Shown here piece by piece: positions 1-8,450 of a stretch of DNA of 33,731 nt. The translations under genes were made by a program, and so were the position numbers. The notes under the pieces were generated by a model. The model was not told where the DNA came from and did not search any database. It was given only the letters and a program-made list of their open reading frames with translations. This DNA is from Rhodanobacter thiooxydans LCS2 (GTDB taxonomy: Bacteria > Pseudomonadota > Gammaproteobacteria > Xanthomonadales > Rhodanobacteraceae). The stretch covers positions 1 to 33,731 of the forward strand of contig NZ_AJXW01000073.1 of assembly GCF_000264375.1 (NCBI RefSeq), given 5' to 3'. Positions within the stretch are counted from its first letter, which is position 1. Each line of letters begins with the position of its first letter.

Positions 1-207
1 TTTCTTGACCGTCAACACCCGAAGCAAGGAAACTTTCAGCGTGGGGTGTCGCGGAGACCTTCGCGAAAGGGCGCGTCGTCGAAGGGGCGAGAATCATAGC
101 GCCGAGCCACGCATCTGGGAAGGGGCACATGCACTTTTTTCGGGGAAGCAGCGCTCGGCCGCGGCGCTACACTGCCCATCATGCCCCCGCCGCAACGAGC
201 ATCTGTA
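1..207. other. window edge, no gene assigned
   Basis: This stretch precedes the DUF192 gene. Plus-strand frame 1 is open from the window edge to a stop at 97-99, and minus-strand frame from an ATG at 97 is open to the edge. Either could be the end or start of a neighbouring gene, but both have only about 56 percent G or C at third codon positions, well below the clear genes here, so neither is called. A TACACT hexamer near 170 could be a -10 box for the DUF192 gene, but no good -35 is seen. Confidence 0.3.
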
Positions 208-660
208 ATGAAACGATGGGTTGCCCCGATGCTTTTCCTGCTGGCCGGTTGCTCGGGCCCTGCTCCCACACCATCCAAGGCAGCGGCGGTCGAGCTGCAA
301 GGGCAACGTTTTTCGGTGGAGCTCGCCACCGACGACGCCAGCCGCCAGCACGGCCTGATGATGCGCACCGCGCTGGCGCCCGACCGCGGCATGCTGTTCG
401 TGTTTCCCCGCACCGGGCCGCAGGCGTTCTGGATGAAGAACACCCTGATCCCGCTCGACATCCTGTACTTCGATGCGGGGCGCCGGCTGGTCTCGATGCA
501 GGTGGACGTGCCACCATGCAAGGCCGACCCTTGCCCGACCTACCCCAGCGACGCGCCGGCGATCTACGTGCTGGAACTGTCTGCCGGCACAGCGCGGCGC
601 ATCGGCGCGAAGCCCGGGGACGTGTTGAAGATCGAGGGCGATATCGGGCCGGTACGCTGA
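208..660 (+). CDS. DUF192 family lipoprotein
   Basis: A 150-residue protein of the DUF192 family (PF02643), whose biochemical role is not established. Residues 1-15 form a lipoprotein signal, with charged start MKRW, a hydrophobic stretch and lipobox LLAGC (Cys15), so it is probably anchored in the envelope. The family core follows: the RQHGLMMR segment, GMLFVF, and the hallmark FWMKNTLIPLDILYFD around residues 75-90, then a CxxxxxC segment (PCKADPC). An in-frame ATG at 181 would add nine residues before the signal peptide. I prefer 208 because it gives a normal lipoprotein signal. It stands alone, with the rubredoxin gene downstream on the opposite strand. Confidence 0.88.
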   Translation: MKRWVAPMLFLLAGCSGPAPTPSKAAAVELQGQRFSVELATDDASRQHGLMMRTALAPDRGMLFVFPRTGPQAFWMKNTLIPLDILYFDAGRRLVSMQVDVPPCKADPCPTYPSDAPAIYVLELSAGTARRIGAKPGDVLKIEGDIGPVR

Positions 661-770
661 ACAACGGCACCAGGCGCATCAAGCATGCCGGCACGATAGG
701 GGATCAGGTCCTCGGGACGCAGGTTTTCCAGTACGTCCCAGTCGTCTTCGAACGGAATGAACTGTCGCAT
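564..770 (-). CDS. possible small hypothetical protein
   Basis: A 68-residue reading frame starting MRQFIPFEDDWDVLE. I do not recognise a family with certainty. For it: an AGGA sequence lies about 8 bases upstream of the ATG, the first 35 residues look like ordinary acidic and aromatic protein sequence, and it fills an otherwise empty 219-base gap. Against it: its last third (564-660) runs antisense to the 3' end of the DUF192 gene, and that part may be fortuitous. No signal peptide or membrane segment is seen. The real product may be shorter, or the frame may not be used. Confidence 0.38.
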   Translation of the reverse strand: MRQFIPFEDDWDVLENLRPEDLIPYRAGMLDAPGAVVQRTGPISPSIFNTSPGFAPMRRAVPADSSST

Positions 771-879
771 GAGATGTTCCTGAATACGGCGCGCCGCTTG
801 ACCGGCGCAGGAACATCAAAGCAGCCAGCCCGGTCAATGCACTGACGGAATCGGGCCGTTTGCGGGCAGGGATCGGCGT

Positions 880-1074
880 TCAGTCGATCACGATCATCTC
901 GAAATCGTCCTTGGTCGTGCCGCAATCCGGGCAGGTCCAGGTATCCGGCACGTCTTCCCAGCGGGTGCCGGCGGGAATGCCTTCGTCGGGCACGCCTTCG
1001 GCTTCGTCGTAGATGTAGCCGCAGACGACGCACATCCATTTGCGCAAGGCGGCTTCGGTGGAACTCTGGCTCAT
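880..1074 (-). CDS. rubA: rubredoxin
   Basis: A 64-residue rubredoxin, a small one-electron carrier with a single Fe(Cys)4 site. Both metal-binding pairs are present: CVVCGY around residues 15-20 and CPDCGTTKDDF around residues 48-58, with the intervening GIPAGTRWEDVPDTWTCP typical of the family. The start is MSQSSTEAALRKW at 1074, which gives a normal length. A longer in-frame extension upstream is rejected because it would cover the whole divergent promoter region of thiE. Redox partners are not encoded nearby, so its physiological role (alkane hydroxylase, oxidative stress or other) cannot be told from context. Confidence 0.93.
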   Translation of the reverse strand: MSQSSTEAALRKWMCVVCGYIYDEAEGVPDEGIPAGTRWEDVPDTWTCPDCGTTKDDFEMIVID

Positions 1075-1192
1075 GATCGGGTTTCTTCGGATCGCTAAGG
1101 AATGGAGCATTCTCGCAACTCGCCCGACAATACGAAAGCGCGACGACGATGCCACTACCTTCCCCACCCACCCGCGAGGTGACGATTTGAAG

Positions 1193-1831
1193 ATGCCAAT
1201 ACTCCCACTTGGCGGCGGCCTGTACGCCATCACCGACGGGCCGCGCACCGACCTGCTCGACGTCGTCGCCCAGGCCCTGGCCGGCGGCGCAAGGCTGCTG
1301 CAGTACCGCGACCTGAGCGACGACGCAGCGCGGCGCCACGCCGAAGCGACGGCGCTCGTGCAGCTGTGCCGCGCTCATCACGTATCGCTGATCATCGACC
1401 ACGACATCGCGCTGGCCCAGGCCGTAGGCGCCGACGGCGTGCACCTGGGCAAGGACGATGACGATCCCGCTGCCGTGCGTGCCGTGCTGGGCGAACAGGC
1501 GATCGTCGGCGTGTCGTGCTACGGCTCGTTGCCGCGCGCACAGGCTGCCGCACGCGCCGGCGCCAGCTACGTGTCGTTCGGCGCGTTCTACCCTTCGCCG
1601 ACCAAGCCACTGGCGCCGTGCGTTCCGCTCGAGCTGCTGAGGCAAAGCGCCGCGTTGGGTGTGCCGCGGGTGGCGATCGGCGGGATCACGCCGGACAATG
1701 GCGCCTTGCTGGTCGAAGCCGGCGCCGATTACCTGGCCGCCATCACGGCCGTGTTCGCCGCCCGCGACGTGCGCGCTGCCGCACAGCGCTTCGCCGACCT
1801 GTACTCCTCCGATCGAGAATCCGCACGATGA
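1193..1831 (+). CDS. thiE: thiamine-phosphate synthase
   Basis: ThiE joins HMP-pyrophosphate and thiazole phosphate to give thiamine phosphate, releasing PPi; it is a cytosolic TIM barrel. The 212-residue product has the family signatures: LYAITDG at the N-terminus, LQYRDLSD for phosphate and Mg binding, [38 protein letters not shown] and AIGGIT. The ATG at 1193 gives a normal family length and has a GAGGTG a little upstream; a longer frame to 1040 would overlap rubredoxin. Its TGA overlaps the hemL ATG by four bases (ATGA), so the two are translationally coupled. The 118-base leader shows no thi-box motif, so no TPP riboswitch is called. Confidence 0.94.
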   Translation: MPILPLGGGLYAITDGPRTDLLDVVAQALAGGARLLQYRDLSDDAARRHAEATALVQLCRAHHVSLIIDHDIALAQAVGADGVHLGKDDDDPAAVRAVLGEQAIVGVSCYGSLPRAQAAARAGASYVSFGAFYPSPTKPLAPCVPLELLRQSAALGVPRVAIGGITPDNGALLVEAGADYLAAITAVFAARDVRAAAQRFADLYSSDRESAR

Positions 1832-3108
1832 GCAACCACGACCTCTTCCAGCGCGCCCAGAAGTTGATGCCCGGCGGCGTGAACTCGCCGGTGCGTGCGT
1901 TCAAGTCGGTCGGCGGCGAACCCTTCTTCACCGCGCGCGCCGACGGCGCCTACCTGTGGGACGTGGAGGGCACGCGCTACATCGACTACGTCGGTTCGTG
2001 GGGGCCGATGATCGTCGGCCACAACCACCCGGCCGTGCGCGAAGCGGTCGAGCGCGCGGTGAAGAACGGCCTGTCGTTCGGCACGCCCTGCCCGGCCGAG
2101 GTGACCATGGCCGAGACGATTACCCGGCTAGTTCCCTCGGTCGAGATGGTGCGCATGGTCAACTCCGGCACCGAGGCGACGATGTCGGCGATCCGCCTCG
2201 CCCGCGGCGCCACCGGCCGCAGCAAGATCGTGAAATTCGAGGGCTGCTATCACGGCCACGGCGACAGCTTCCTGGTCAAGGCCGGCTCCGGCGCGCTGAC
2301 CTTCGGCGTGCCGACCTCGCCCGGCGTGCCGAAGGCAAATGCCGACCTCACGCTCACCCTGCCCTACAACGACCTCGCCGCAGCGCAGGCGCTGTTCGCC
2401 GAGCAGGGCAGCGAGATCGCCGGCCTGATCATCGAGCCGGTCGCCGGCAACATGAACTGCATCCCGCCGCTGGACGGCTACCTGCAAGGCCTGCGCGAGC
2501 TGTGCACGCAGCACGGCGCGCTGCTGATCTTCGACGAAGTGATGACCGGCTTCCGCGTGGCGCTGGGCGGCGCACAGGCGCATTACGGCGTGACGCCGGA
2601 TATCACCACCTTCGGCAAGATCATCGGCGGCGGCATGCCGGTGGGCGCTTACGGCGGCCGCCGCGAATTGATGGAGCAGATCGCGCCGAGCGGACCGATC
2701 TACCAAGCTGGCACGCTCTCCGGCAACCCGGTGGCGATGGCGGCCGGCCTGGCGATGCTGGAGCTGATCCAGGCGCCCGGCTTCCACGACCAGCTGGCCG
2801 CACGCACGCGCCTGCTCTGTGACGGCTTCCAGTCAGTCGCCGACGGCGAAGGCATCGCGTTCAGCACCAACCGCGTCGGCGGCATGTTCGGCCTGTTCTT
2901 CAGCGCCGAAAAAGTACAGAGCTATGCGCAGGCGACGGCGGCGGACGCCGCGCTGTTCAACCGCTTCTTCCACGGCATGTTGAAGCGTGGCGTGTACCTG
3001 GCGCCATCGGCATTCGAAGCCGGCTTCATGTCCAGCGCGCACAGCGACCAGGACATCGCCGACACGGTGGAAGCCGCTCGCGGCGCCCTGTGCGAGGCGA
3101 AGGGCTGA
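1828..3108 (+). CDS. hemL: glutamate-1-semialdehyde 2,1-aminomutase
   Basis: HemL converts glutamate-1-semialdehyde to 5-aminolevulinate in the C5 tetrapyrrole pathway, using PLP or PMP. The 426-residue length is normal. Visible signatures are the N-terminal [33 protein letters not shown] for cofactor phosphate, [20 protein letters not shown], the FDEVMTGFR Asp that contacts the pyridine nitrogen, and the PLP lysine K264 in [14 protein letters not shown]. It is coupled to thiE by a four-base overlap, a neighbourhood seen in many gamma- and betaproteobacteria. Its stop lies one base from the stop of the convergent glyoxalase gene. Confidence 0.97.
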   Translation: MSNHDLFQRAQKLMPGGVNSPVRAFKSVGGEPFFTARADGAYLWDVEGTRYIDYVGSWGPMIVGHNHPAVREAVERAVKNGLSFGTPCPAEVTMAETITRLVPSVEMVRMVNSGTEATMSAIRLARGATGRSKIVKFEGCYHGHGDSFLVKAGSGALTFGVPTSPGVPKANADLTLTLPYNDLAAAQALFAEQGSEIAGLIIEPVAGNMNCIPPLDGYLQGLRELCTQHGALLIFDEVMTGFRVALGGAQAHYGVTPDITTFGKIIGGGMPVGAYGGRRELMEQIAPSGPIYQAGTLSGNPVAMAAGLAMLELIQAPGFHDQLAARTRLLCDGFQSVADGEGIAFSTNRVGGMFGLFFSAEKVQSYAQATAADAALFNRFFHGMLKRGVYLAPSAFEAGFMSSAHSDQDIADTVEAARGALCEAKG

Positions 3109-3109
3109 T

Positions 3110-3529
3110 TCACCAGCTGCCGGTATTCGGCATCGACGCCCACGGCTCGCGCGGCGGCAGGTGGCCTTCCTGCAACAACTCGATCGAGATCAGGTCGGGC
3201 GAGCGCACGAAGGCCATGTGGCCGTCACGCGGCGGGCGATGGATGGTGTAGCCCATGTCCATCAGGTGCTGGCAGGTGGCGTAGATGTCCTCCACGCGGA
3301 ACGCCAGATGGCCGAAGTTGCGCGCGCTGCCGTAGCCCTCGGTGGAACCCCAGTTGTACGTGAGTTCGACCTCGGCCTCGGGGCTGTCCGGCGCGGCGAG
3401 GAATACCAGGGTGAACTTGCCCTGGGCGTTCTCCATGCGGCGCACCTCGCGCAGGCCCAGACCATCGCAATAGAAACGCAGCGAGGCGTCGATGTCGCGC
3501 ACGCGCACCATGGTGTGCAGGTATTTCAT
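3110..3529 (-). CDS. gloA: lactoylglutathione lyase (glyoxalase I)
   Basis: A 139-residue VOC-fold protein that most resembles bacterial glyoxalase I, which isomerises the methylglyoxal-glutathione hemithioacetal to S-lactoylglutathione. All four metal ligands known from E. coli GloA have counterparts: H5 in [11 protein letters not shown]55 in VELTYNWG, H74 in NFGHLAF and E117 in ISIELLQ. An AGGAGT ribosome site precedes the ATG. It lies 24 bases downstream of argD and is probably the last gene of the minus-strand run from adk. The C-terminal tail after residue 122 is Pro- and Trp-containing and does not match E. coli GloA. Confidence 0.9.
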   Translation of the reverse strand: MKYLHTMVRVRDIDASLRFYCDGLGLREVRRMENAQGKFTLVFLAAPDSPEAEVELTYNWGSTEGYGSARNFGHLAFRVEDIYATCQHLMDMGYTIHRPPRDGHMAFVRSPDLISIELLQEGHLPPREPWASMPNTGSW

Positions 3530-3553
3530 CGGAACACTCCTGACCGGCCGGCC

Positions 3554-4789
3554 TCAGCCTGCCGCAAAATCACTCAACGCCGCGTGCAGGCGCCCGAGGC
3601 CATCGGCGAGCTCTTCGTCGGTGATGGTCAGCGGCGGCACGAAGCGCAGCACGTCCGGCCCCGCCTGCAGCAGCAGCAAGCCATGCGCGGCGGCGTGGTC
3701 GAGGATCGCGCCAGCCTTGCCCTTGTACGCATCGACCAGCACCGCGCCGATCATCAGGCCGCGGCCGCGCACCTCGGAGAACAACTGCAGCTCGTGGTTG
3801 ATGCGCGCCAGCCCCGCGCGCAGGTCGTTCGCCTGCCGCTCCACGTTCATCAGCACCGCCGACGAGGACAGCTTGGCCAGCGCCACGCGCGCTACCGCGG
3901 CGGCCATCGGGTTGCCGCCGAAAGTGGTGCCGTGCGCGCCGTACTGCATCACCTCGGCCACCTTGGGCCCGGCCAGCATCGCGCCGATCGGGAAACCGCC
4001 GCCGAGCGCCTTGGCCAGGGTCACGATGTCCGGCGCGACATTGTCGTGCGCGTGTGCGAACAACGTGCCGGTGCGGCCCATGCCGCACTGGATCTCGTCC
4101 AGCACCAACAATGCGCCGTGCGCGTCGCACAGCTCGCGCACGCGCTTCAGGAAGCCCGGCGCGGCCGGCACCACGCCACCTTCGCCTTGCACCGGCTCCA
4201 GCATCACCGCGGCGATGTCGCCGTCGGCGAACGCCGCCTCCAGCGCCGCGGCATCGTTGAAGTCGAGGTAGCGGAAACCCGCCGGCAGCGGCTCGTAGCC
4301 CTGCTGGTACTTCGGCTGCGCGGTGGCGGTGACGGTGGCCAGCGTACGGCCGTGGAACGAGCCCTTGAAGGTGATGATGACGCGCCGCTCCGGCGCCCGG
4401 CCCTGCGCCGCCGCCCATTTGCGCACCAGCTTGATCGCCGCCTCGTTCGCCTCGGCGCCGGAGTTGCACAGGAACACCCGCTCGGCGAAACCGCTCGCCT
4501 GCACCAGCTCTTCCGCCAGCCGCAGCGGCGGCTCGGTGTAGAACACATTGCTGCTGTGCCACAGCTTGTGCGCCTGCGCGGTCAGCGCGGCGAGCAGGTC
4601 CCGATCCTGGTGACCGAGCGCGTTCACCGCGATGCCGGCGCCGAAATCCACGTAGTCGCGGCCTTCGGTATCCCACACCCGCGCGCCCTTGCCATGGTCG
4701 AGCACCAACTCGCGCGGCTTGTACACCGGCAGCCAATAGCGCTTGCCAAGCGAGATCAGGTTTTCGGTGGTGGCATCAGGGTGGGGCAT
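3554..4789 (-). CDS. argD: acetylornithine/succinylornithine-type aminotransferase
   Basis: A class III PLP aminotransferase of 411 residues, most like ArgD/AstC, which transfers the amino group between glutamate and N-acetylornithine (or succinyl derivatives) in arginine metabolism. Visible are the GAGIAVNALGH N-terminal segment, CNSGAEANEAAIK for the cofactor phosphate, FKGSFHGRT, LEPVQGEGG, the LVLDEIQCGMGRTG Asp, and the PLP lysine K260 in TLAKALGGGFPIGA. Other arginine genes are not nearby, so the choice between acetylornithine and another omega-amino substrate rests on sequence likeness alone. It follows the SDR gene after 73 bases. Confidence 0.88.
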   Translation of the reverse strand: MPHPDATTENLISLGKRYWLPVYKPRELVLDHGKGARVWDTEGRDYVDFGAGIAVNALGHQDRDLLAALTAQAHKLWHSSNVFYTEPPLRLAEELVQASGFAERVFLCNSGAEANEAAIKLVRKWAAAQGRAPERRVIITFKGSFHGRTLATVTATAQPKYQQGYEPLPAGFRYLDFNDAAALEAAFADGDIAAVMLEPVQGEGGVVPAAPGFLKRVRELCDAHGALLVLDEIQCGMGRTGTLFAHAHDNVAPDIVTLAKALGGGFPIGAMLAGPKVAEVMQYGAHGTTFGGNPMAAAVARVALAKLSSSAVLMNVERQANDLRAGLARINHELQLFSEVRGRGLMIGAVLVDAYKGKAGAILDHAAAHGLLLLQAGPDVLRFVPPLTITDEELADGLGRLHAALSDFAAG

Positions 4790-4862
4790 GAGGTGTTCCG
4801 GCCGCGGGAAAGGTAAGGGTTGCGCATGCTAGCGCCAGGTGCGGGCAATGGCACAGCCGACT

Positions 4863-5681
4863 TCAGTCGAGGAAGAGATCCGGCAGCAGGGCGGCGCCCG
4901 GCTGTACGGCATAGCCGTCGAAATCGCTCACGCCGGCCTCGTGCAGGATCTCCTCGTCGATCGCGAAATGACCGGTGTAGCTGCGCGCCGGGCGGGTCAG
5001 GATAGCGTGGGCGGCGTCGGCCACGATCTCCGGCTTGCGGCAGTGCTCGGCCTTCACGCCGTCGATCATGCCGATCGCCGCGGTGGCGATCACCGTGCGC
5101 GGCCACAGCGCGTTCACCGCGATGCCCAGCGGCGCGAACTCCGGGCTCATGCCCAGCACGCACAGGCTCATGCCCATCTTGGCGATGGTATAGGCGGTAT
5201 GCGGCGCGAACCATTTCGGGTCGAGGCTGGGCGGCGGCGACAACATCAGCACATGCGGATTGGCCGCTTTCTTCAAGTACGGCAGGCAGGCCTGGGTGAC
5301 CAGGAAGGTGCCGCGGGTGTTGACCTGCTGCATCAGGTCGAAGCGCTTCATCGGCGTGCCTTCGGTGCCGGCCAGCCAGATCGCACTGGCGTTGTTGACC
5401 ACCACGTCGATGCCACCGAAACGCTCGGCCGCCTGCGCCGCGGCGGCCACCACCTGAGCCTCCTCGCGGATGTCCACCTGCAGCGCCAGCGCCTTGCCGC
5501 CGGCCGCCTCGACCTCCGCCGCCGCGGTGTGGATGGTGCCGGGCAGCTTCGGATTCGGCATGCCGCTCTTGGCCGCGATCACGATGTTGGCGCCGTCGCG
5601 CGCGGCGCGCAGCGCAATCGCCAGGCCGATGCCCCGCGAGGCACCGCTGATGAACAGGGTCTTGCCGGCAAGGTCGGTCAT
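4863..5681 (-). CDS. SDR family oxidoreductase (HSDL2-like)
   Basis: A short-chain dehydrogenase/reductase of 272 residues. The Rossmann NAD(P) motif is ISGASRGIG at residues 11-19, NNAS at 97-100 stabilises the fold, and the catalytic set is S148, Y164 and K168 (YTIAK). The HTAAAEVEAAGGKALALQVDIR segment and the LWPRT motif after the active site are those of the HSDL2/C-factor-like subgroup, whose substrate is unresolved. The ATG at 5681 is chosen because a GGAG precedes it and the protein then starts just before the first beta strand; a longer frame to 5732 would overlap the upstream LON gene. No signal peptide, so cytosolic. Confidence 0.87.
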   Translation of the reverse strand: MTDLAGKTLFISGASRGIGLAIALRAARDGANIVIAAKSGMPNPKLPGTIHTAAAEVEAAGGKALALQVDIREEAQVVAAAAQAAERFGGIDVVVNNASAIWLAGTEGTPMKRFDLMQQVNTRGTFLVTQACLPYLKKAANPHVLMLSPPPSLDPKWFAPHTAYTIAKMGMSLCVLGMSPEFAPLGIAVNALWPRTVIATAAIGMIDGVKAEHCRKPEIVADAAHAILTRPARSYTGHFAIDEEILHEAGVSDFDGYAVQPGAALLPDLFLD

Positions 5682-5728
5682 GCGCGTTGCTCCGTCGAAT
5701 AAAGTGTTCAGTGTAGAACCCGCCGGGC

Positions 5729-6337
5729 TCACGGCTTCTGGAAGCGCGGCAGGATGTCGCGCAGTTCGGCCAGCCGTTGCACCGGATCAGGCAGTTCGAG
5801 CATGCGCTGCTGTTCGCCGGCGTCCAGCGGCAGCAGCTCAGCCAGCCGGAAGCCCAGCCAGCTGGAGTCGTCGTAGGCGCTGCGCGGTGCATCGCGCCAT
5901 TGCGGCGCCATCGTCTCGATCAACCGCTCCAGGATGGTCTGCAGCAGGGCGAACTCCACCGGCACCGGCTGCTCCGGCTCGTCCGGCCAGACCTCCACGT
6001 CGCCGCGCAGCAGGCCGTCGACGCGTGCCCGGCTGCGTGCCACGCGAAAACGCGAGCCGCCTTCGGCGACGATGCCGAGCAGGCCATCGTCGCCGCGGTG
6101 GAAATCGCTGATCCGCGCGATGGTGCCGATCGCCGCCGGCAGCGCCGGCTCACCCACTTCCTTGCCCTCCAGGATCAGGCAGACGCCGAAACCGGTGCCG
6201 TGCCGCGCGCATTCACGCACCAGGTCGAGATAGCGCGGCTCGAAGATGCGCAGCTGCAGCTGACTGCCGGGAAACAGCACCGAGGCCAGCGGAAACAGCG
6301 GCATCTCGACGAGCGGCGACTGGGATTGGGCGACCAT
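5729..6337 (-). CDS. LON substrate-binding domain protein
   Basis: A 202-residue stand-alone LON N-terminal (PUA-like, PF02190) domain protein. Its N-terminal half shows the family pattern: EMPLFPLASVLFPG, LRIFEPRYLDLVREC, GTGFGVCLI, then GTIARISDF and the EGGSRFRV strand. The C-terminal half is helical and ends in a LELPDPVQRLAELRDIL segment, also typical. There is no ATPase or protease domain, so it is not the Lon protease itself; members of this group have no agreed function, though substrate or partner binding is presumed. It is 46 bases from mpl and 47 from the SDR gene, inside the same minus-strand run. Confidence 0.9.
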   Translation of the reverse strand: MVAQSQSPLVEMPLFPLASVLFPGSQLQLRIFEPRYLDLVRECARHGTGFGVCLILEGKEVGEPALPAAIGTIARISDFHRGDDGLLGIVAEGGSRFRVARSRARVDGLLRGDVEVWPDEPEQPVPVEFALLQTILERLIETMAPQWRDAPRSAYDDSSWLGFRLAELLPLDAGEQQRMLELPDPVQRLAELRDILPRFQKP

Positions 6338-6383
6338 CCGGCGAGTGTACCCAGAGCCGGCGCCCCGGTCTGCGGCGACCGGC

Positions 6384-7829
6384 TCAGGCCTGCCGCAGGC
6401 TTTCCACGAAACGGCGCGGCGCCGCCTCGAAACCGCCGTTGGACATGAAGATCACCTGGTCGCCCGCCCGTGCCTGTGCGCGCAGCGCGGCAATCAGCGC
6501 ATCGACCGTCGGCGCCGTGGCGCCGCGGCCGCCCAGCGCCGCGGTGATCCGGCCAGCGTCCCACGACAACTCGGGGCGATGCAGGAACACCACCGCATCG
6601 GCGTCGGCCAGCGACGGCGCCAGCGCCTCGGCGTGCGCGCCCTGGCGCATCGAGTTGGAACGTGGCTCCAACGCCACCAGGATGCGCGCGTCGCCCACCT
6701 TCGCGCGCAGTCCGGCCAGGGTGGTGGCGATCGCGGTGGGGTGGTGGGCGAAGTCATCGTAGACGCGCACGCCGTTCACCTCGCCGACCAGTTCCATCCG
6801 CCGCTTCACGCTCTCGAAGCTGGCGAAGGCCGGCAGCAACGCTTGCGGATCGGCGCCGGCGGCAGCCGCCGCGGCGAGCGCGGCCAGCGCGTTCATCACG
6901 CTGTGCTGGCCGAGCAGCGACCAGCGCACCTCGCCCATGGCTTCGCCGTGGCGCATCACCCTGAACGCGCTGCCGTCCGCCTCGATCAGTTCCGCCTGCC
7001 AGTCACCGATGCCGATGCCGAAGCTTTCCACCGGCGTCCAGCAGCCCATCGCCAGCACCTCGGCCAGGCGCTCGTCGTGCGCGTTGACGATCAGCCGGCC
7101 GTTGCCCGGCACGGTGCGCACCAGATGATGGAACTGGCGCTGGATCGCGGCCACGTCGGGGAAGATGTCCGCGTGGTCGTATTCGAGGTTGTTGAGGATC
7201 GCAATGCGCGGGCGGTAATGCACGAATTTCGAGCGTTTGTCGAAGAACGCGGTGTCGTACTCGTCCGCTTCAATCACAAATGGCGCCGCCACCGGCGGCA
7301 CGACACTCCCTTCCCCCTCCGGGGGAAGGGAGCGCGCAGCGCCGGATGAGGGCCCGGGGCTTGTGTGTCCCGAGCTGCCCCCCAACCGCGCGGAAACGCC
7401 GAAGTTGCCCGGCACCCCGCCGATCAAAAAGCCCGGCGCGAGCCCCGCGCTCTCCAGCAGATGCGCCAGCAGGCTGGTGGTGGTGGTCTTGCCGTGGGTA
7501 CCGGCCACGGCCAGCACGTCGCGGTCAGCCAGCACCGTCTCGCCCAGCCATTGCGGGCCGGAGATGTAGCGCAGACGCGCATCGAGCATGTACTCGACGG
7601 CCGGGTTGCCGCGGCTCATCGCATTGCCGACCACAACGAGATCGGGGGCCGGCTGCAGATGCTCGGCGGTGTAGCCGCTCATCAGTCCGATGCCGAGCGC
7701 CTCCAGCTGGGTGCTCATCGGCGGATAGACGTTGGCATCGGAGCCTTCGACTGCGTGGCCCAGCTCGCGCGCGAGCGCGGCGAGCCCGCCCATGAAGGTG
7801 CCGCAAATACCGAGGATGTGCAGACGCAT
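6384..7829 (-). CDS. mpl: UDP-MurNAc:L-Ala-gamma-D-Glu-meso-DAP ligase
   Basis: Mpl is the murein-recycling ligase that attaches the recovered tripeptide to UDP-MurNAc, a cytosolic Mur-ligase-fold enzyme. Present in order: LGICGTFMGG and GSDANVYPPMST (residues 29-40), GNAMSRGNP, GPQWL, the ATP loop AGTHGKTTTT at 109-118, IGGVPGNFGVSARLG at 136-150, FVIEADEYDTAFFDKRSKF, LNNLEYDHADIF, DDFAHHPTAI and LEPRSNSM. It is 481 residues, about 24 longer than E. coli Mpl. The excess is a 31-residue, Pro/Gly/Ser-rich block at about residues 152-182, placed between two highly conserved motifs and encoded by a palindromic, repeat-like sequence (annotated separately). The frame is intact through it. It lies 36 bases downstream of adk. 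Confidence 0.95.
   Translation of the reverse strand: MRLHILGICGTFMGGLAALARELGHAVEGSDANVYPPMSTQLEALGIGLMSGYTAEHLQPAPDLVVVGNAMSRGNPAVEYMLDARLRYISGPQWLGETVLADRDVLAVAGTHGKTTTTSLLAHLLESAGLAPGFLIGGVPGNFGVSARLGGSSGHTSPGPSSGAARSLPPEGEGSVVPPVAAPFVIEADEYDTAFFDKRSKFVHYRPRIAILNNLEYDHADIFPDVAAIQRQFHHLVRTVPGNGRLIVNAHDERLAEVLAMGCWTPVESFGIGIGDWQAELIEADGSAFRVMRHGEAMGEVRWSLLGQHSVMNALAALAAAAAAGADPQALLPAFASFESVKRRMELVGEVNGVRVYDDFAHHPTAIATTLAGLRAKVGDARILVALEPRSNSMRQGAHAEALAPSLADADAVVFLHRPELSWDAGRITAALGGRGATAPTVDALIAALRAQARAGDQVIFMSNGGFEAAPRRFVESLRQA
7284..7376. repeat. REP-like palindromic element inserted in mpl
   Basis: Within this 93-base block a perfect inverted repeat has an 11-base arm at 7307-7317, a 3-base loop TCC, and the second arm at 7321-7331. 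It is followed by GCGCGCAGCGCCGGATGAGG, a sequence style I know from dispersed extragenic palindromic repeats in GC-rich proteobacteria, where a G-rich hairpin is followed by a GGATGAGGG tail. The block replaces what is a short 4-5 residue link in E. coli Mpl between the VSAxLG and FVIEADEYD motifs, so the net gain is about 29 residues and the frame is kept. Exact ends are estimated from that comparison made from memory. Confidence 0.75.
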
Positions 7830-7865
7830 GGTGAGCGATTCCCTTGCCGGGAGCGGGAAGCGGGC

Positions 7866-8450
7866 TCAGCCGTTCGCGGCGGCGGCTTCGTTCTGCAGTG
7901 CGCGCTCGATCCGCGCGGTGACCTCGGTCAGTTCGCCGACGCCATCCACTACCTGCAGCTTGCCGCGGCTGGCGTAGAAATCCGCCACCGGCGCGGTCTG
8001 CTCGGCATAGATGGCGAGGCGCTTGCGCACGGTATCCGGGTTGTCGTCGGCGCGGCCTTCCGCCTTGAAGCGGATTTCGACGCGCTTGATGATCGCCGCG
8101 TCCGGCACATCCAGCTTCACCACCGCATCCAGCGGCTGGCCGAGCTTGGCCAGCAAGTGGTCGAGCGCGTCGGCCTGGGCCAGGTTGCGCGGGTAGCCGT
8201 CGAGGATGAAGCCGGCCTTCGCGTCGGCCTGGGCCAGGCGTTCTTCCAGCATGCCGAGCAGGATGTCATCGGAAACCAGCTGGCCGGCGTCCATCACCGC
8301 CTTGGCCTTGAGTCCCATCGCGGTGCCGGCGGCGACGGCGGCGCGCAGCATGTCGCCGGTCGAGATATGCGGAACGCCCAGCGCCGTCTTCAGCCGGGTC
8401 GCCTGCGTACCTTTGCCCGAGCCGGGCGCACCAAGTAGGACGAGTCGCAT
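7866..8450 (-). CDS. adk: adenylate kinase
   Basis: Adk catalyses AMP + ATP = 2 ADP. The 194-residue protein has the P-loop GAPGSGKGT at residues 7-15, ISTGDMLRAAV for AMP binding, GFILDGYPRN, and the RFKAEGRADDNPDTVRKRL region. The LID is the short form, lacking the roughly 27-residue insert of E. coli Adk, as in Xanthomonas. The ATG at 8450 is preceded by GGAG five bases upstream and gives the standard MRLVLLGAPG start. It is the first gene of the six-gene minus-strand run and is divergent from pfp; a perfect TTGACA (minus strand, 8515-8520) might be a -35 box but no convincing -10 follows. Confidence 0.97.
   Translation of the reverse strand: MRLVLLGAPGSGKGTQATRLKTALGVPHISTGDMLRAAVAAGTAMGLKAKAVMDAGQLVSDDILLGMLEERLAQADAKAGFILDGYPRNLAQADALDHLLAKLGQPLDAVVKLDVPDAAIIKRVEIRFKAEGRADDNPDTVRKRLAIYAEQTAPVADFYASRGKLQVVDGVGELTEVTARIERALQNEAAAANG

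Noticed and set aside
1075..1192. TPP riboswitch before thiE
   Set aside because: The conserved thi-box elements (CUGAGA and ACCUGA) are not found in the 118-base gap.
2987..4816. 609-codon plus-strand frame opposite gloA and argD
   Set aside because: Shadow of two convincing minus-strand enzymes; starts inside hemL.
6384..7829. mpl as a pseudogene because of the inserted repeat
   Set aside because: The reading frame is continuous and every known Mpl/Mur ligase motif is present on both sides of the insert.
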